Shown here piece by piece: positions 9,976 through 21,603 of a stretch of DNA of 64,000 nucleotides. The notes beneath the pieces were generated by a model. It had not been told where the DNA came from, did no database searches, and saw nothing but the letters and a program-made list of their open reading frames with translations. Where the stretch lies: NCBI RefSeq assembly GCF_032854445.1, contig NC_088300.1:82425548-82489547 (forward strand), written 5' to 3'. How positions within the stretch are numbered: position 1 is the first letter of the stretch; every line of letters begins with the position of its first letter. A program made the translations under genes and the position numbers. Source of the DNA: Liolophura sinensis. Lineage: Eukaryota; Mollusca; Polyplacophora; Chitonida; Chitonidae.

Positions 9976-12220
9976 GTCAGTTTAAATACCACACGTCACC
10001 ACATGTCTGTTGTACAATACCACATAGAAGTTGCAGCGTTCAAATTATTTGCGTTTCTGTACTGTTCGACTTTTACTAGGCATTACCCCACTTACTTCAA
10101 TACACCGCATACTCGTTGCACCGCATATAAGTTGTAAAATACCATATGTGGGTTGCAACTGCTACATCTGTGTTGTGATTTGCTGATAAGTGATAAACCA
10201 GGTAGAAAGACCAAAGCAGTAAACAGCCAAGATCGTAAAACCCACCTCTGTGTCGTAGAATACTAAATCGCCGCTATGTTAAAAAAAAGATAAAACCGCC
10301 AGCCCACTATTATGCGGTAATCTACCGATCCTCTGTTAAGTTGAAAAATGCCATGCTGGAAAATGACAAACGCAGTAAAAGGATCTATGTTGTAAACTCC
10401 CACTTCTATATTGTAAAATGACAAACCGAGTAGAAAGACCAAAGCAGTAAAAGACCAAGATCGCCAAACCCCAGTGGTTAAGTTGGAAAATACCATTTTG
10501 AAGTATGACAAACTGAATAAAAAGATCTAAGTAGTAAATACCGCTACCGTGTTGTAATAATGAAGTTGTAAAATTCCATGTTGTTAAATGACAAAACGAA
10601 TACAATGGCCAAAATTGTAAAAGGCTAATATCGAAAACCATCTTATTACAAAGTTGTAAAATGCCATGTTATTAAATAATAAACTAAATATGAAGATCAA
10701 AGTTGGTTTTTTACTTCAACACTCTAATGTTGTAGTCTAGCAACCCATAACAACGTTCAAAAAGCCATGTCGTTCAATAACAAACCAAATAAAACCCCTA
10801 AAGATGGAAAAGCCCAATACAGAAAAAAATAAGCCTTCTGAGTTGTAGAATACCTACCCACACTGAACTGCAAAAACATTGTCGATAAATATTCACCTTC
10901 ACAGTGTAAACCTGCCCTCCACAATTGTGTGCTAATCTAACAGTCTATTGTTATGTTGAAATATACTGTGTTGTAAAATGACAGACCGAATAAAAAACCT
11001 AAATTTGTAAAATGACACCTTCGTAGTGTAATCCAGTAACCCAGTAGAATGTTAAAAAATACCATGTTGTAAAATGACAAAATGCAGTAAAAAAAATCCA
11101 GGATGAAAACTACCACTTCCATGTACTAAAATGACAAACCGATTAGAAACAGCCAAGCAGTAAAAGACCAAGATTGTAAAACCCACCTCCGTGTCGTAGA
11201 ATACTATGTTAAAAAAATATGAAACCACCAGCCCACTATTATATAGCAATCTACGGATCCTCTGTTAAGTTGTACAATACCACATATAAGCTGTGAAATA
11301 CCACATGTTGTTTGTATAATACCACATATGTTGCAGGGTTCAAATGTAAGCGTCAAGTCCGACATTCATATACCATTCGTAGTCCGTAAAAAGCGTCCCA
11401 AGTCGATAATCGCAAGGTCCATGTCCAAAACAACGTCTAACACTAACTCCCAAAGACAAAGGTATGTAAGAAATTATACAAACAAGAAATAAAGCCGGTA
11501 ACACACAAGAGAGAAGCAGTCATCAGTTTTCAATGATGCCGGGCCGACAATGAATATTCTAGGCATGAATTCCATATCAGAGTTCAAATTCGTTGTCCGT
11601 GAATGAGTTCCATAACAATTAAACAAGTATCGCAGTCGCGCTTTAATTGCAACGGTTCATAAAGGCATCATATATATGTGGGCTGTATTATTCCAGATGT
11701 AAGTTGCGGGTAGATAAGTTGTGAAACACCACATGTTAGTTGCATGATACCACATATAAGTTGCAGCGTTCAAAGTATTTTCCTTTTTGTACTGTTCCAC
11801 TTTATTTGACATTTTCCAGCCTTATTAAATACACCGCATACACGTTACACCACATATAAAGTTGTAAACTACCACTTGCTGTTTGTCAAATACCACATAT
11901 AAGTTGTAAAATACCATATGTTGGTTAGAAAATACCACATATAAGTGGTAAAATATCATATGTGGGCTGTAATATTCCAGATGTAAGTTACGGGTAGATA
12001 AGTGAAACACAACATGATGGTTGTACGATATCACATAGATGTTGCAGCGTTAAAAGTACTTGCTTTTTGTACTATTTGACTTTTATTTGGCATTCCCCAA
12101 CTTAATTAATTTCACCATATGTCTGTTCTATAATTCCACATGTAAGTTGTGGGTAGATAAGTTGTAAAACACCACATGTCGGTTGTATTATACTACACAG
12201 AAGTTGCAACGTTTAAAATA
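9976..12220. repeat. Satellite field, left section
   Basis: A-rich tandem-like repeats with no credible gene. Two flavours alternate. One is the general module (see 13617-17747). The other, concentrated at 9976-10150 and 11270-12215, is built on 'taccacatataagttgtaaaataccacatgttggttg' and includes a longer block 'tttgtactgttcgacttttat'. Minus-strand reading frames exist here only because the plus strand is poor in CTA, TTA and TCA in some phases. Confidence 0.85.
11346..11671 (-). mobile_element. Solo pseudo-LTR of the Penelope-like element
   Basis: About 326 bp nearly identical to the 3' pseudo-LTR at 17748-18080 and to the partial 5' one at 21358-21603, in the same orientation and isolated inside satellite. 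No internal element sequence follows. On the minus strand it keeps a short open frame with a hydrophobic start ('ALFLVCIISYIPLSL') and the motif 'CDYRLG', as in the other two copies. Confidence 0.82.
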
Positions 12221-13616
12221 CACTGTTGCCCAAAATGATGGAACAAAAAAAATTCAGGTTACACTTCTGGAAAATACTGGTATTTGGTCCTCTCTGCAAT
12301 ACACTTGACTCTCCTAAGTATTATACGAAGGACCCATTATGTAGGTGTAAGCCAAAATTTAGTTACATGGAAGGGCTTTCGGTTGAGAGCCATGTAAAGC
12401 GACACAACTTAAGTTTCGTACTTTCTCTCCAGCTCCACCCCTATATAAACAGGCCTTCTGTTTAGGCCATCCCTGATTTCATGGACGCAAATTTTGGCAT
12501 AGAAGTTCACAGTGTCATGCCTGCTCCTACGCCACTAGCGATTCGACGGAGGGTGGTTGCCCTAAGACGGGAAGGGTTTAAACAGGCCGATATTGCCACT
12601 TTTGCAGGGTTATCACAAAGTGCGGTCTCTAAGATTCTGAAACGTGTCAGACGCGTCACAAGACGACAGGATAGGAGACTGATACACCTGTGTTGAACAA
12701 ACCGCAGAATGCCAGCCAGCCGTCTCTTGTGGAGGCAAAACTATGGGGTTCGTGTTTCACGCCAAACCGTGAATCGACGACTTATTGATTCAGGGCATCG
12801 AGCAAGGTCCCGTCAAGGTGGTGGCGGTTCAGTGATGGTGTGGGGTGGCATTCATCATGGTGGAAAAACAGAGCTTTTCGTGACGGAAGGAAAGGTCAAC
12901 GCCGCCGTGTATCTGAATATTTTACAGGAACACTGCTTGCCACATGCAAGACAAGTCTACGGCAACAACTTTCGGCTTCAAGACCACAACGCCAGGCCAC
13001 ACAGGGCCAACGTCGTCAGGCAATTTCTTTGGAATGAGGGTGTGGAGCAGCCCCCATGGCCAGCTTGTTCGCCTGACATGAACCCTATCGAGCATGCTTG
13101 GGATGTCCTTGGCCGTACGATCAAGGACCGGGACAATGCACCTCAAACCTTGCAAGAATTGGCACAGGCTCTGAGGGAAGAGCGGGACGTTATGCACGTT
13201 GACGTCATAAACAACCTCGTTGATAGCATGCCGCGGCGTCTCCTTGCGCTCATTCGTGCCAGAGGTTGTCACACGCGTTACTGGAGACTTTTAATCTGTT
13301 GCTGAGACGTTATTTGTGCATTCCCATTTGTCAAGTTCATCGATGCATCTGTTTTCATTTGAATCTTATGGTCACACTAAATCTCAACAATTGAAGCTAA
13401 ATCTTCTGGTTTTGTATGCCTTTCACCATTTTGCATTCTCTGGACCTTTGAACATTGCAAATGGTTCCATCTTTAACCGAAGATGGTCAATCTGTCTAGA
13501 ATTTTCTTGGTAGCCCAAAATGTTGGGGAAAATCTGGTGTAAATTTGGAAAAATCTCGTGCAAATTTGTAAAAATCTGGTCCAAAATATTTTATTCCATC
13601 ATTTTGGGCAACAGTG
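12221..13616 (+). mobile_element. Tc1/mariner-type transposon, internally deleted
   Basis: Inverted termini match over 23 bp with one change at the innermost end: 'cactgttgcccaaaatgatg' starts at 12221 and its complement ends at 13616. The left flank is TA (12219-12220); the right flank is CA, so the TA duplication has probably mutated. A truncated relative of the left end is at 61676-61878. The element sits within the satellite field. Confidence 0.88.
12481..13305 (+). pseudogene. Tc1/mariner-type transposase, missing first catalytic Asp region
   Basis: The N-terminal paired-type helix-turn-helix is read from 12481 ('FAGLSQSAVSKILKRV'). An in-frame TGA at 12694-12696 interrupts it, after which the same frame continues to 13305. 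The helix-turn-helix 2 region ends at 'SGHRARSRQ' (near 12815) and the next residues are already 'GGGSVMVWGG', so the segment normally carrying the FSDESRF-type first catalytic Asp is deleted. The second Asp ('LQDHNARPH') and the Glu ('SPDMNPIEHAWD') remain, with 35 residues between them by my count. It cannot be catalytic. Confidence 0.85.
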
Positions 13617-16600
13617 CATTTCCCTTTGTGTGCCAACTTATTTATATACCACGCATACACGTCACACCACAGAAACTGACACTTTTATGTTGTAAAATGT
13701 TGATAAATGATAAACCGGGTAGAAAAAACAAAGCAGTAAAAAAACAAGATCGTAAAACCCAACCTCTTGTAGTAAAATACTAAATCGCCACTATATTGAA
13801 AAAAGATAAAACCGCAAGCATACTATCATTGTGGCAATCTACCGATCCCCTGTTAAGTTCAAAAATGCCGTGTTGTAAAATGCCATTTTATAGTAAAAAA
13901 AATCTAAGTGGTAAACAGCCACTTCCATATTGTAAAATACCACGTTGTTAAATCACAAACCGGTTAGAAAGGCCAAAGCAGTAAATCACCAAGGCTGTAA
14001 AACCCACCTCTGTGTCGTAGCATACCAAATTGTCGTCATCTTAAAAAAAAATAAAACCACCAGCCCGCTATTATCTGGCCATCTACCGACCCTCTGCTCA
14101 GTTGAAAAATGCCATGTTGTAAAATGACAGACGCAGTAAAAGGATCTAAAGTGTAAACTGCCAATCGCATGTTGGAAAACTACACATTATTAAATGACAA
14201 ACACATTTGAAAAACCAAAATCGTAAAAACCACCCCCATGTTGTAGAATACCAATTTGTCGCTATGTTTAAAAAAAGTAAAAAAAACCCGAATATGGTAA
14301 TCTCTAAAGTTGGAAAATACCATGTTGTACAATGAGAAACGCAGTAAAAGGTTGTAAGTTTTAATCTGTCATTTCAATGTTCAAAAATGCCATGTTGCTC
14401 AATGACAAACCTAGTAGAAAGACGGAAGCAATAAAAGACCAAGATCCTAAAACCCACCTCTATTTTGGAAAATGCCAAGCCGGTCAGGTAGAAAAATACC
14501 ATGTTTTAAAATAACAAACGCACTGAAAGGGTGGATGTTGTAATCTCCCACTTCCATGTTGGAAAGTGCCATGTTGTAAAATGAGAAACCAAGAAGAAAG
14601 ACAAAAGCAGTAAAGACCAAGATCGCAAAGGCTTCCTGCATGTTGTAAAATGCCACGTATGTAAGGTATAAAAATACCATGTTTTAAAATGAGAAACGCA
14701 TTAAAGGGGTCTTAGTTGTAATCTCCCAATTCAATGTTCTAAAATGAGATACCGAGTAGAAAGGCCAAAGCAGTAAAACGCCAAAATCCCACGTCTATGT
14801 TGTAGAACACCAATCTGTTAAGTTAAAAAATGTCATGTTGTAAAATGACAAACGGGGCAAAATCAGGCCAAAGCAGAAAAAGAACAAGATCGTAATACAA
14901 ACTCGTGTTTTGCGTTGACAGAAAAATCCACTGGTCGACTTTTATATGACGACAGATTCTTTTTAAGTTCAAAAAGACCATGCCGTAAAATAATAAACGC
15001 AGAAATAGGATCTAAGTTGTAAACTTCCACTTTTTTAGATGTAAAATGACAAACGCAGTAAAACGATCTACATCTAAGTTGTAAACCACCTATTCCATGT
15101 TGGAAAATGCCATCTTATTAAATGACAAATCGATTTAAAAGACCACATTAGTAAAACACCAAAATCGTAAAAACCACCTCCATGTTGTAGAATACCAATT
15201 TCCCACTATGTTAAAAAAGGGGAAAAAACTTTACCCTAACCGAATGTGGTAATCTGCCGACCCTCTGTTCAGTTGGAAAATACCATGTTGTTCAATGAGA
15301 AACGCAGTAAAACGTTGTAAGATTTAAACTGCCACTTCCATGTTCTAAAATGCCATGTTGTTCAATGACAAACCTAGTACAAAGACCAAAGCAGTAAAAG
15401 AACAAGAATCGACCTCTGTATTCTAGAATATTAAATCACCGGTGTGTTGAAAAAACAAATCTACTAGTCCACTTGTATATAGCAACCGATTCTCTCTAAA
15501 GTTGAAAAAGGCCATGCTGTAAAATGATTAACACAGTAAAAGGATCTATGTTGTAAACTGCCACTTCCATGTTTTTAAATGAATAACCTAGTAGAAAGAC
15601 CATAGAAGTAATGATCAAGTTTGTAAAACCCACCTCCGTGTTGTGGAAAGTTGAAAAACGCCATGTTGTAAAGTGACAAACCAAATAGAAAGACTAAGGT
15701 AGTAAAGGATCAATACGGTAAACCTCACGCCCATGTTGTAGAGTAATAAATCTCTTTTTCAGGTAAATGCCATGTTGTAAAATGACAATCGCAGTAAAAG
15801 ATTTTAGTTGTAAACTGCCACTTCCATGTTGTTAAATGACAGGCCGAGTAGAGAGACCAAAGCAATAAAAGACCAAGATCGTAACACCACCCTCCATGAT
15901 GCAAACTACCAAATTTTAAAATCACAAACGTAGTAAAAAGGTGCTAATCTGCCACTACCATGTTGTAAAATGCCATGTTGCAAAAGCAAACCAAGCTGAG
16001 AAAACACCATGTTTTAAAATGCACAACGCAAAAAATTGATCCAAGTTGCATGCTGTCACTTCCATGTTGTAAAATGACAAACCGAGTAGAAAGACCAAAA
16101 CAGCGGAAGACCAAAATAGTAAAACCCACCTCCGTGTCGTGTAATACTAATTCGCTGCTATGTTAAAAACGGATAAATCCGCCAGCCCACTATTATCTGG
16201 CAATTTACCGATCCTCTAAGTTGAAAAATACCATGCTGTAAAATGGCAAAAGCAGTAAAATGATCTATTTTCTAAACTGCCACTTCCATCTTGTAAAATG
16301 CCATGTTGTTTAATCACTAAATAAGTACAAAGACCCAGGCAGTGAAAGATCAAGACAGTAAAACCCACCTCCATGTTGGAAGATACCAAGTCTGTTAGGT
16401 AGAAAAATACCATGATCTAAAATGATAAACGCAATGAAAGGATGTAAGTTGTAATCTCCACCTTCCATATTGTAAAGCGTCATGTTGTAAAAAGACAAAC
16501 CTAATAGAAAGACAAAAGTAGTAAAGACCAATATCGCAAAGGCTTCCTCCATGTTGTACAATACCAACTATGTTAGGTTGAAAAATACCATATTTTAAAA

Positions 16601-17747
16601 TGCCCAAAGCAAAAAAATGATCCAAGTTGCATGCTGTCACTTCCATGTTGTAAAATGACAAACCGAGTAGAAAGACCAAAACAGCGGAAGACCGAAATAG
16701 TAAAACCCACCTCCGTGTCGTGTAATACTAATTCGCTGCTATGTTAAAAACGGATAAATCCGCCAGCCCACTATTATCTGGCAATCTACCGATCCTCTAA
16801 GTTGAAAAATACCATGCTGTAAAATGGCAAAGGCAGTAAAATGATCTATTTTCTAAACTGCCACTTCCATCTTGTAAAATGCCATGTTGTTTAATTACAA
16901 AACAAGTACAAAGACCCAAGCAGTGAAAGATCAAGAAAGTAAAACCCACCTTATATAAGATACCAAGTCTGTTAGGTAGAAAAAATACCATGTTTTAAAA
17001 TGACAAAGGCATTGAAAGGATGTAAGTTGTAATCTCCACCTTCCATATTGTAAAGCGTCATGTTGTAAAATGACAAACCAAATAGAAAGACAAAAGTAGT
17101 AAAGACCAGTAGTAAATAGTAATAGTAGTAAAGGCTTCCTCCATGTTGTTCAATACCAACTATGTTAGGTTGACAAATACCATATTTTAAAATGAGAAAC
17201 GCAATTAAGGGATCTAAGTTGGAATCTCCCACTTCCATGTTGTAAAATGAGATACCGAGAAGGAAGACCAAATCAGTAAAAGGCCAACATCGTAAATCCC
17301 ATGTCTATGTTGTAGAATAGCAAATTTCCGACTTGTTTAAGAAAGATAAAACCGCCAGCCCACTATTTTATCTACCGATCCTCGGTTAGGCTGTAAAGTA
17401 AGACACGTTGGTTATACAATATTACGTATAAGTACATATGTGGGTTGTTAACTACCACTTTAATGTTGTTAATCCTGAATAAAGACAAACCGATCTAAAA
17501 GGCCAAAGCAGTACAACGCGAAGATCGTGGAACCCACCTAGGTGTCGTAGATCAATAAATGGCCTATATGTTGAAAGATAAAACCTCCTGCCCCCTATTA
17601 TGTGGCAATCTACCGTTCTCCTGTTAATTTGAAAAATAGGAAGCTGTAAAATGACTAAAGCAGTAAAATTATCTAAGTTGTAAATGCCTACTTCCATGTT
17701 GTATAATGCCATGTTGTTAAATAACAACCCGCGTGAAAAGACTAAAT
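13617..17747. repeat. Satellite field, central section with higher-order repeats
   Basis: The basic module is 'ATGTTGTAAAATGACAAAC' or close variants, repeated every roughly 60-70 bp with alternating spacers ('gcagtaaaaggatctaagttgtaaactgccacttcc'; 'cgagtagaaagaccaaagcagtaaaagaccaagatcgtaaaacccacctcc'; 'tagaataccaaatctgttaagttgaaaa'). Together these give units of about 165 bp, or about 230 bp when a 'ccgccagcccactattat..ggcaatctaccgatcctctg' segment is included. Around 16005-17365 a longer unit of about 575 bp repeats. No gene is supported. Confidence 0.85.
16590..17560. repeat. Higher-order satellite unit, copy 1
   Basis: About 1 kb matches 24050-25030 closely in the same orientation, including rare landmarks such as 'atccaagttgcatgctgtcac', 'ggaataccaac/tatgttaggttg' and 'ggaccatatgtgggttgttaac'. 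The preceding ~575 bp (16005-16590) is a shorter tandem copy of the left part. This shows block amplification over and above the basic module. Confidence 0.7.
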
Positions 17748-18080
17748 ATAAGCGTCAAGTCCGACATTCATATACCATTTGTTGTCCGTAAAGGGCGTTC
17801 CAAGTCGATAATCGCAAGATCCATTTCCACAACAACGTTTAACACTAACTCCCAAAGACAAAGGTATGTAAGAAATTATACAAATAAGAAATAAAGCCGG
17901 TAACACACAAGAGAGAAGCGGTCATCAGTTTTCAATGATGTCGGGCAGACAATGAATATTCCAGGCATGAATTCCATATCAGAGTTCAAATTCGTTGTCC
18001 GTGAATGAGTTCCATGGCAAATAACAGCTAAACAAGTATCTCAGTCGCGCTTTAATTACAACTTTTCATAAAGGCATCAT
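17748..18080 (-). repeat. 3' pseudo-LTR of the Penelope-like element
   Basis: A 333-bp copy of the element terminus, from 'ataagcgtcaagtccgac' to 'cataaaggcatcat' in plus-strand terms. It matches 11346-11671 throughout and 21358-21603 over the shared part. Its minus-strand short frame ends at a stop directly at the repeat border. Confidence 0.85.
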
Positions 18081-18244
18081 GCTGATGTAATTAGCATGGC
18101 TACCTTTACGGCCCCTAGCCCCAGGTTAAGCGGTATTAGATACAGTTTGAAAATGACGAGCGTTACAGACCCTAACCGGTCAGATTATGATTCAAAAGTA
18201 ACGGACGATTGCGTCTTTCCCGTTAATATGTAAAGATCTCATGC

Positions 18245-18385
18245 TACAAGAGGCGCCATCTATGATGTTACACATGACATACAAGATAGACGGTTAAACT
18301 GGGCAACCAGCGCCATCTATGTTGTTAAATACCATGTACGTGATAGATATGTACATAGGGATGACAGCACCGTCTATGTGGTTGA
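18245..18385 (-). repeat. Three ~58-bp repeats in the 3' UTR of the Penelope-like element
   Basis: The motif 'catagatggcgc' or a close variant occurs three times, spaced about 57-58 bp, directly after the RT stop codon (minus strand). The copies differ at several bases. A role in template recognition by the RT is conceivable but not shown. Confidence 0.65.
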
Positions 18386-19857
18386 TCACAATGCAGATCG
18401 CCAGAGATTCTGAACGCTCTGTCCATACCTGCCAACGAGAGTGTTATACTCATTGTAAAATTTGAGAAACTTAGAATGAAGGCGTTTAATGGAGTATCCT
18501 TGACAAACTAGTTTTTGAACTAGCAACTTGTGACACAGATTAAAGTCATCACAATTAACGCAAGATCTGACAAATGCTACAAGGCGAGATATGTATACGC
18601 CATATGCAGGACCGTCTGGTATATTGCTATCTAAATAAGGATAATTTACAATATCAAATTTGAAATTATCCCTTTTGTCGTAAAGGCGGCGTGAAAGGAG
18701 ACCTTGTCCGTCATTGTACAGATATAGATCCAAATAAGATGTACCATCAGGACTATCTGTTGTCTCCTTTAAATCCAATGAAGGCGAATAGATTTTCTTC
18801 ACCGCTTCAGCAATATGGGGATTATTTAACGCCAGTAGATCATCAATATACCGTTTGGTAAATGAAAAGGACCGAGCTTTAAAGATATTACTTTTAAGTA
18901 ATTTCTGCATATAGTCGTATTCATATGAAAACAGGTATAGATCTGGCAAAAGAGGCGCACAATTTGTACCCATTGGAATACCTATGCACTGTTGGTAAAT
19001 GGTATTTCCGAATTTCACATAGATGTTATTAATGAGAAATTCAAGTAATTCAATAAATAATGTAACATCCCATGAGTGGTAACCTTTATAAAGAGTAGAA
19101 CTAAAGAAAACCTTATTGCTTCTGACATTAATGTAACGGTGACCTGTTTTAGTAAATACCGAGACAATTAACGACGATATTCTTTCAATAAGATCTTTGT
19201 GAGGAATCGTAGTATAGAGGGTAGAGAAATCCCATGTGGATACGTCTTTGTACGGTATATGCATATGAGCATCGAGTTCTTCTGTAAGACGTTTGGAGTT
19301 GTTAAGAATCCACATGCAGTTGACACCTGAATTTTTTGTTATGGCACAACAATACTTATTCCAAAACGCTCTCGTAAGTAGGGTTGACAAGAGTTTGGTA
19401 GTACAGCTTCTTGAACTTGCAATAAATCGAGCCTTGTATGGGGATTTATGCATTTTAGGAATCCAGTAAAGTTGTGGTATTTCTGTGTGACGGATAGGTA
19501 TATTTATGCGCCTTTCTTTAAGAAAGGTTTTGTGTTTGTTAAATAGTTCCTCCAGAGTACATGTAGTAGCAGAATACGTGGATGTCGTTGTAGATGCACA
19601 TAGCTCTTGAACAAGAATTTGATAATAATAATTCTTGCAAATAAAGATGACATTATTAGGAGCCTTGTCTGCTACAGTGATGACAAATTTACTATGAAGG
19701 TCAGCGAGTGTTTCTTGCACAGTGGGATCCTTCAGAACCTGTTTAACTTTAGGTAGAGCATCAATGTCTAGACGGTGTATAGTTAAACTAACTTTCTTTT
19801 TGACAATTTCAAGCCAATAGTTAAGTACCGAAGAATCCACTTTTTCCCGTTTTGACT
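18386..19857 (-). pseudogene. Penelope-like reverse transcriptase
   Basis: About 490 residues without internal stops. Visible motifs in order: 'VADKAPNNVIFICK' near the N-terminus (the template-contact region typical of Penelope-like RTs), 'PQLYWIPKMHKSPYKARFI' (around residue 125), 'DFSTLYTTIPH' (RT motif A), 'GIPMGTNCAP' (motif B), 'RYIDDLLA' (motif C with the catalytic Asp pair) and 'YLDL' (motif D region). The C-terminal thumb follows. No ATG opens the frame; a TAG lies just upstream and the endonuclease frame ends at 19863 in a different phase. The RT was therefore part of one polyprotein now split by a one-base-type shift. The RT domain itself looks intact. Confidence 0.9.
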
Positions 19858-19862
19858 ATTTT

Positions 19863-21068
19863 TTAAACATACTCCTCAAGTGCCGAGATGATATTTTTTT
19901 TGTTTGATCGAATGTTGACATTACTCTGTTCTCTATATTTAGGACTCCTCACAAAGAGATTCCTTAGATCATGATTCTTAATAATATTAAGGTCACCAGT
20001 CAGGACATGTTTACATTTGTCGTAGGTAAAAACTGAGGATTCACAATCACAGTTATAGCCGCCAGAAGTATACGTTGCCAAATCGAACTCCTTGATGGCC
20101 TGGGGATAATTGAAAATTTTGGAAGCGATAGGCTTTGTATACTCACAGGATATGCAATGTGGCTCTTGGATATTAAAAAAATTAGGCACAGCACTACGAA
20201 CATCAGGTTCATTAAAGATGCGTGGTAGGTGAATTAAATCAAGGCCACTGTCTAAATACTTTATCTTCAGAAAGAGTCGATCGTTTTGAGTTTCATTTGT
20301 AGTTACAGGGCGATACAATCGAAAATACGATATGTCTTGACACAGACGTACAAGGTGAGGTGGAACATTAAAACTGTGTATGTTGTTGGATACGTCTTGA
20401 ACGACCTGTTTTAGCAAGTTCAATGGCAGTGCATATAATACTGTGCGTAGAGCATGCATGCTATTGGTGTCATACGACAATCCTACTAAATAGCTAACTG
20501 TAACGTGTTTGTGAATCATGTTTCTGTTGAACTTCCTCCTACCATGACTGCGAGGTCTACGTTTATGGTATTTGAATAAATTTGTTACGATGGAGTCATA
20601 TGGTTGGCTAGATGTTACATTGCCGATTCCCATAATGTTATCATTCAACCCATATGGGAAGACTGAACCAATCTCTAGCATCCAGAAAAGCTCACGGTCA
20701 CGGATTTTACGCTCAAGTTCGACATCAGTCTCATTTGTTGATGGATAAACCGATTCTATTATTTGAATGCTGAAATGGTCCCAGTCATGGTCGGAGGCAG
20801 AGAAATGCTTGCCTAGTAGCAATTGTTTCTTGCATACGGACTTATGGTGCCCGTTCACCCGTAAATGTAGTTTCTGGGTGGTCTTCCCAACATACTGCTG
20901 ACCACACTTCTTGCATGTTACCAAGTAAATACAATTGGACGCAATACAACTTAGGTTAACGTAGGAATTAACAGAATAACATTTACAAGTCAGTGAGGAA
21001 ATAAAAGTGGCGGATGTATCAAATGACGGACATGTAAGACAATTGGTATGTCCACATTTTGGAAATAG
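19863..21068 (-). pseudogene. N-terminal GIY-YIG endonuclease and linker of the Penelope-like element
   Basis: The frame opens directly after a TAA at 21069-21071. It begins with a cysteine-rich segment ('KCGHTNCLTCPSFD', then 'TCKCYSV', near 20985-21065). The GIY-YIG core is 'CIYLVTCKKCGQQYVGKT' (near 20880-20940), with the Arg of 'LHLRVNGH' and a later 'ELFWMLEIG..FPYGLND' region. A basic segment ('RPRSHGRRKFNRN') and a linker of about 200 residues lead to the RT. There is no ATG in the first part. The endonuclease lying upstream of the RT is the permuted arrangement known from Naiad elements. The frame stops at 19863-19865, eight bases before the RT frame begins. Confidence 0.85.
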
Positions 21069-21530
21069 TTAAATGTTTGCTCGGGAATTCAATGTCAAAA
21101 AATCGTTCAGTTGGATAGAACACGGTTTGGTGAAAATACCATGTTTAATGCTTTCAAATATATCCGGTATTTGGATGGGAATGGGTCTTAGTGCAAACGA
21201 TTCATTTATTGACTCGCCCTGGCAATATGCACCACTATTCCCAACGTTAGTCCTATGCATATTTTTGTAGTTCATAGTTATTGGTATAATTGTGCTGAGG
21301 CCTCGCCTCGGGGTCAAAAACCACCAGCAAAATCGGGGCATGCACAGGTTATAAATATAAGCGCCAAGTCCGACATTCCTATGCCATTCGTAGTCCGTAA
21401 AGGGCGTTCCAAGTCGATAATCGCAAGATCCATTTCCACAACAACGTTTAACACTAACTCCCGAAGACAAAGGTATGTAAGAAATTATACAAATAAGAAA
21501 TAAAGCCGGTACCACACAAGAGAGAAGCAG
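21069..21530 (-). pseudogene. Open frame upstream of the endonuclease, partly inside the 5' pseudo-LTR
   Basis: About 150 residues in the same frame as the endonuclease, separated from it by a single TAA (21069-21071). It has a hydrophobic start ('ALFLICIISYIPLSS'), then 'VKRCCGNGSCDYRLGTPFTD' and several aromatic and Cys residues. The first third lies in the pseudo-LTR and stays open in the two other pseudo-LTR copies. No ATG opens it. I recognise no domain. It may be the true N-terminus of the polyprotein or a 5' leader with chance coding appearance. Confidence 0.45.
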
Positions 21531-21603
21531 TCATCAGTTTTCAATGATGCCGGGGAGACAATGAATATTCCAGGCATGAATTCCATATCAAAGTTCAAAT
21601 TCG
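21358..21603 (-). repeat. 5' pseudo-LTR of the Penelope-like element (truncated)
   Basis: About 246 bp matching 17748-18000 and 11346-11600. The outer ~80 bp present in the other copies are missing, replaced directly by satellite ('tatgaccataatcctaaaacacacctcc'). Confidence 0.85.

Larger units (their letters stand above)
17748..21603 (-). mobile_element. Penelope-like retroelement with N-terminal GIY-YIG (Naiad-type), flanked by pseudo-LTRs
   Basis: In minus orientation: a 5' pseudo-LTR (21603-21358, truncated at its outer end), an upstream open frame, a GIY-YIG endonuclease, a reverse transcriptase, a 3' UTR with three ~58-bp repeats, and a 3' pseudo-LTR (18080-17748). Penelope-like elements are known for pseudo-LTRs. 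Placing the GIY-YIG before the RT, with a Cys-rich region ahead of it, matches the permuted Naiad/Chlamys clades instead of canonical Penelope. The coding region has an in-frame TAA and a frameshift. It is embedded in satellite on both sides. Confidence 0.85.

Noticed and set aside
11471-21503. LTR retrotransposon interpretation of the repeats at 11346, 17748 and 21358
   Set aside because: The internal proteins are GIY-YIG and a Penelope-type RT with no gag, protease, RNase H or integrase. Pseudo-LTRs of a Penelope-like element fit.
21500-21545. CTGATGA on the minus strand of the Penelope-like pseudo-LTR as a hammerhead ribozyme core
   Set aside because: No GAAA element with a plausible stem II follows, and stems I and III cannot be drawn. 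The same applies to CTGATGA at about 23025 and 27565 in satellite.
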